From positions 273,623 through 337,622 of the forward strand of contig NZ_WIRE01000002.1 of NCBI RefSeq assembly GCF_009601165.1: 64,000 nucleotides of DNA, in the 5' to 3' direction. Within the stretch, counting starts at the first letter, position 1. Each line of letters starts with the position of its first letter. The notes under the pieces are model-generated. The model saw only the letters and a list, made by a program, of their open reading frames with translations, had not been told where the DNA came from and did not search any database. Shown in pieces: positions 63,773 through 64,000 of this stretch. A program made the position numbers and the translations under genes. The stretch is from Alcanivorax sediminis. Lineage in GTDB: Bacteria > Pseudomonadota > Gammaproteobacteria > Pseudomonadales > Alcanivoracaceae.

Positions 63773-63784
63773 CGCTCTTTAACA
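63773..63784 (+). promoter_or_regulatory. rRNA leader boxA antitermination site
   Basis: CGCTCTTTAACA matches boxA (TGCTCTTTAAC) bound by NusB/S10 and prevents premature termination of rRNA transcripts. Confidence 0.85.
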
Positions 63785-63935
63785 ATCAGGCAAGCAAACG
63801 TGTGGGACCTGTTCGGGATGGGATCTTTAAGAGATTTCAGTTCTGAACGAGTCAACAAGTTTTTGTTAATTCAGATGATGAACTGAGCATGTATTAAGTG
63901 CTCCTTCTTCGGAAGGCCACTTTAAACGCTTTTCT

Positions 63936-64000
63936 TAACTGAAGAGTTTGATCATGGCTCAGATTGAACGCTGGCGGCAGGCCTAACACATGCAAGTCGA
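63936..64000 (+). rRNA. 16S ribosomal RNA, 5' end
   Basis: Begins with the universal bacterial start TGAAGAGTTTGATCATGGCT at 63940, continuing AACGCTGGCGGCAGGC. The first nucleotide is set by alignment to E. coli numbering and may be off by one or two. It runs off the window. Confidence 0.96.

Overview
The window comes from the chromosome of a gammaproteobacterium, most likely a marine, lipid- or hydrocarbon-degrading Oceanospirillales/Alcanivorax-type organism. This is inferred from the gene set: long-form FabG, FadI/FadA-type thiolase, FadH-type dienoyl-CoA reductase, fatty acid hydroxylase/sterol desaturase, nitrate uptake genes and a gammaproteobacterial 16S start. No similarity search was possible. 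Most of the window is GC-rich core DNA; the first 3.5 kb is visibly AT-rich and foreign.

Layout. (1) 1-3537 is the right end of an integrated element with a MobV/Pre-like relaxase and a tyrosine integrase. It ends exactly at a 20-nt copy of a tRNA-Ser 3' end, followed by what looks like that tRNA's native terminator. (2) 5427-8764 is a run of seven integron gene cassettes with attC sites and no integron integrase in view (a CALIN). Every cassette has matching core-site ends. Its genes are small: DUF6980, SUKH-like, a secreted protein, a lipoprotein, DUF4240 and two membrane proteins. (3) 8834-10246 holds a monooxygenase-fold protein, a GST and a membrane protein. (4) 10603-15017 is a two-gene unit, an uncharacterised 1049-aa protein plus a patatin-like phospholipase, and is one of the best candidates here for an undescribed system. 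(5) 16526-28162 is a nitrate-responsive locus. A perfect sigma-54 promoter precedes an attenuator with two hexaloop hairpins (ANTAR/NasT type), then nrtABC, a porin, a FAD/[2Fe-2S]/membrane protein with two histidine pairs, an 11-haem cytochrome c, a haem lipoprotein, a globin, nasT and nasS. No nitrate or nitrite reductase is encoded, so the redox proteins look like an electron route from NAD(P)H to the periplasm.

(6) 28491-31980 is metE with divergent metR. (7) 32282-35451 has a guanidinium exporter behind a guanidine-II riboswitch and a group of small lipoprotein, DUF4279, CYTH and lipocalin genes. (8) 35591-38262 is ccmABCDE without ccmFGHI. (9) 38495-47236 carries a RimK-like ligase, a DUF2157/GDYXXLXY pair, a GST, tRNA-Glu and tRNA-Gly, a phosphatase, an ABC exporter, queF and a DUF4870 protein. 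(10) 47380-53250 holds two transporters, fxsA, a LysR regulator and a fatty acid hydroxylase. (11) 53533-63432 is lipid metabolism and redox: fabG, thiolase, LuxR and TetR regulators, a molybdopterin oxidoreductase and fadH. (12) The right edge is an rRNA promoter, boxA and the start of 16S rRNA.

The intergenic DNA is itself unusual. It contains many tracts of 7-bp periodicity, two copies of a palindromic element that supplies stop codons to the preceding genes, a 266-bp nested palindrome in front of the thiolase gene, a perfect 54-bp hairpin, and REP-like sequences.
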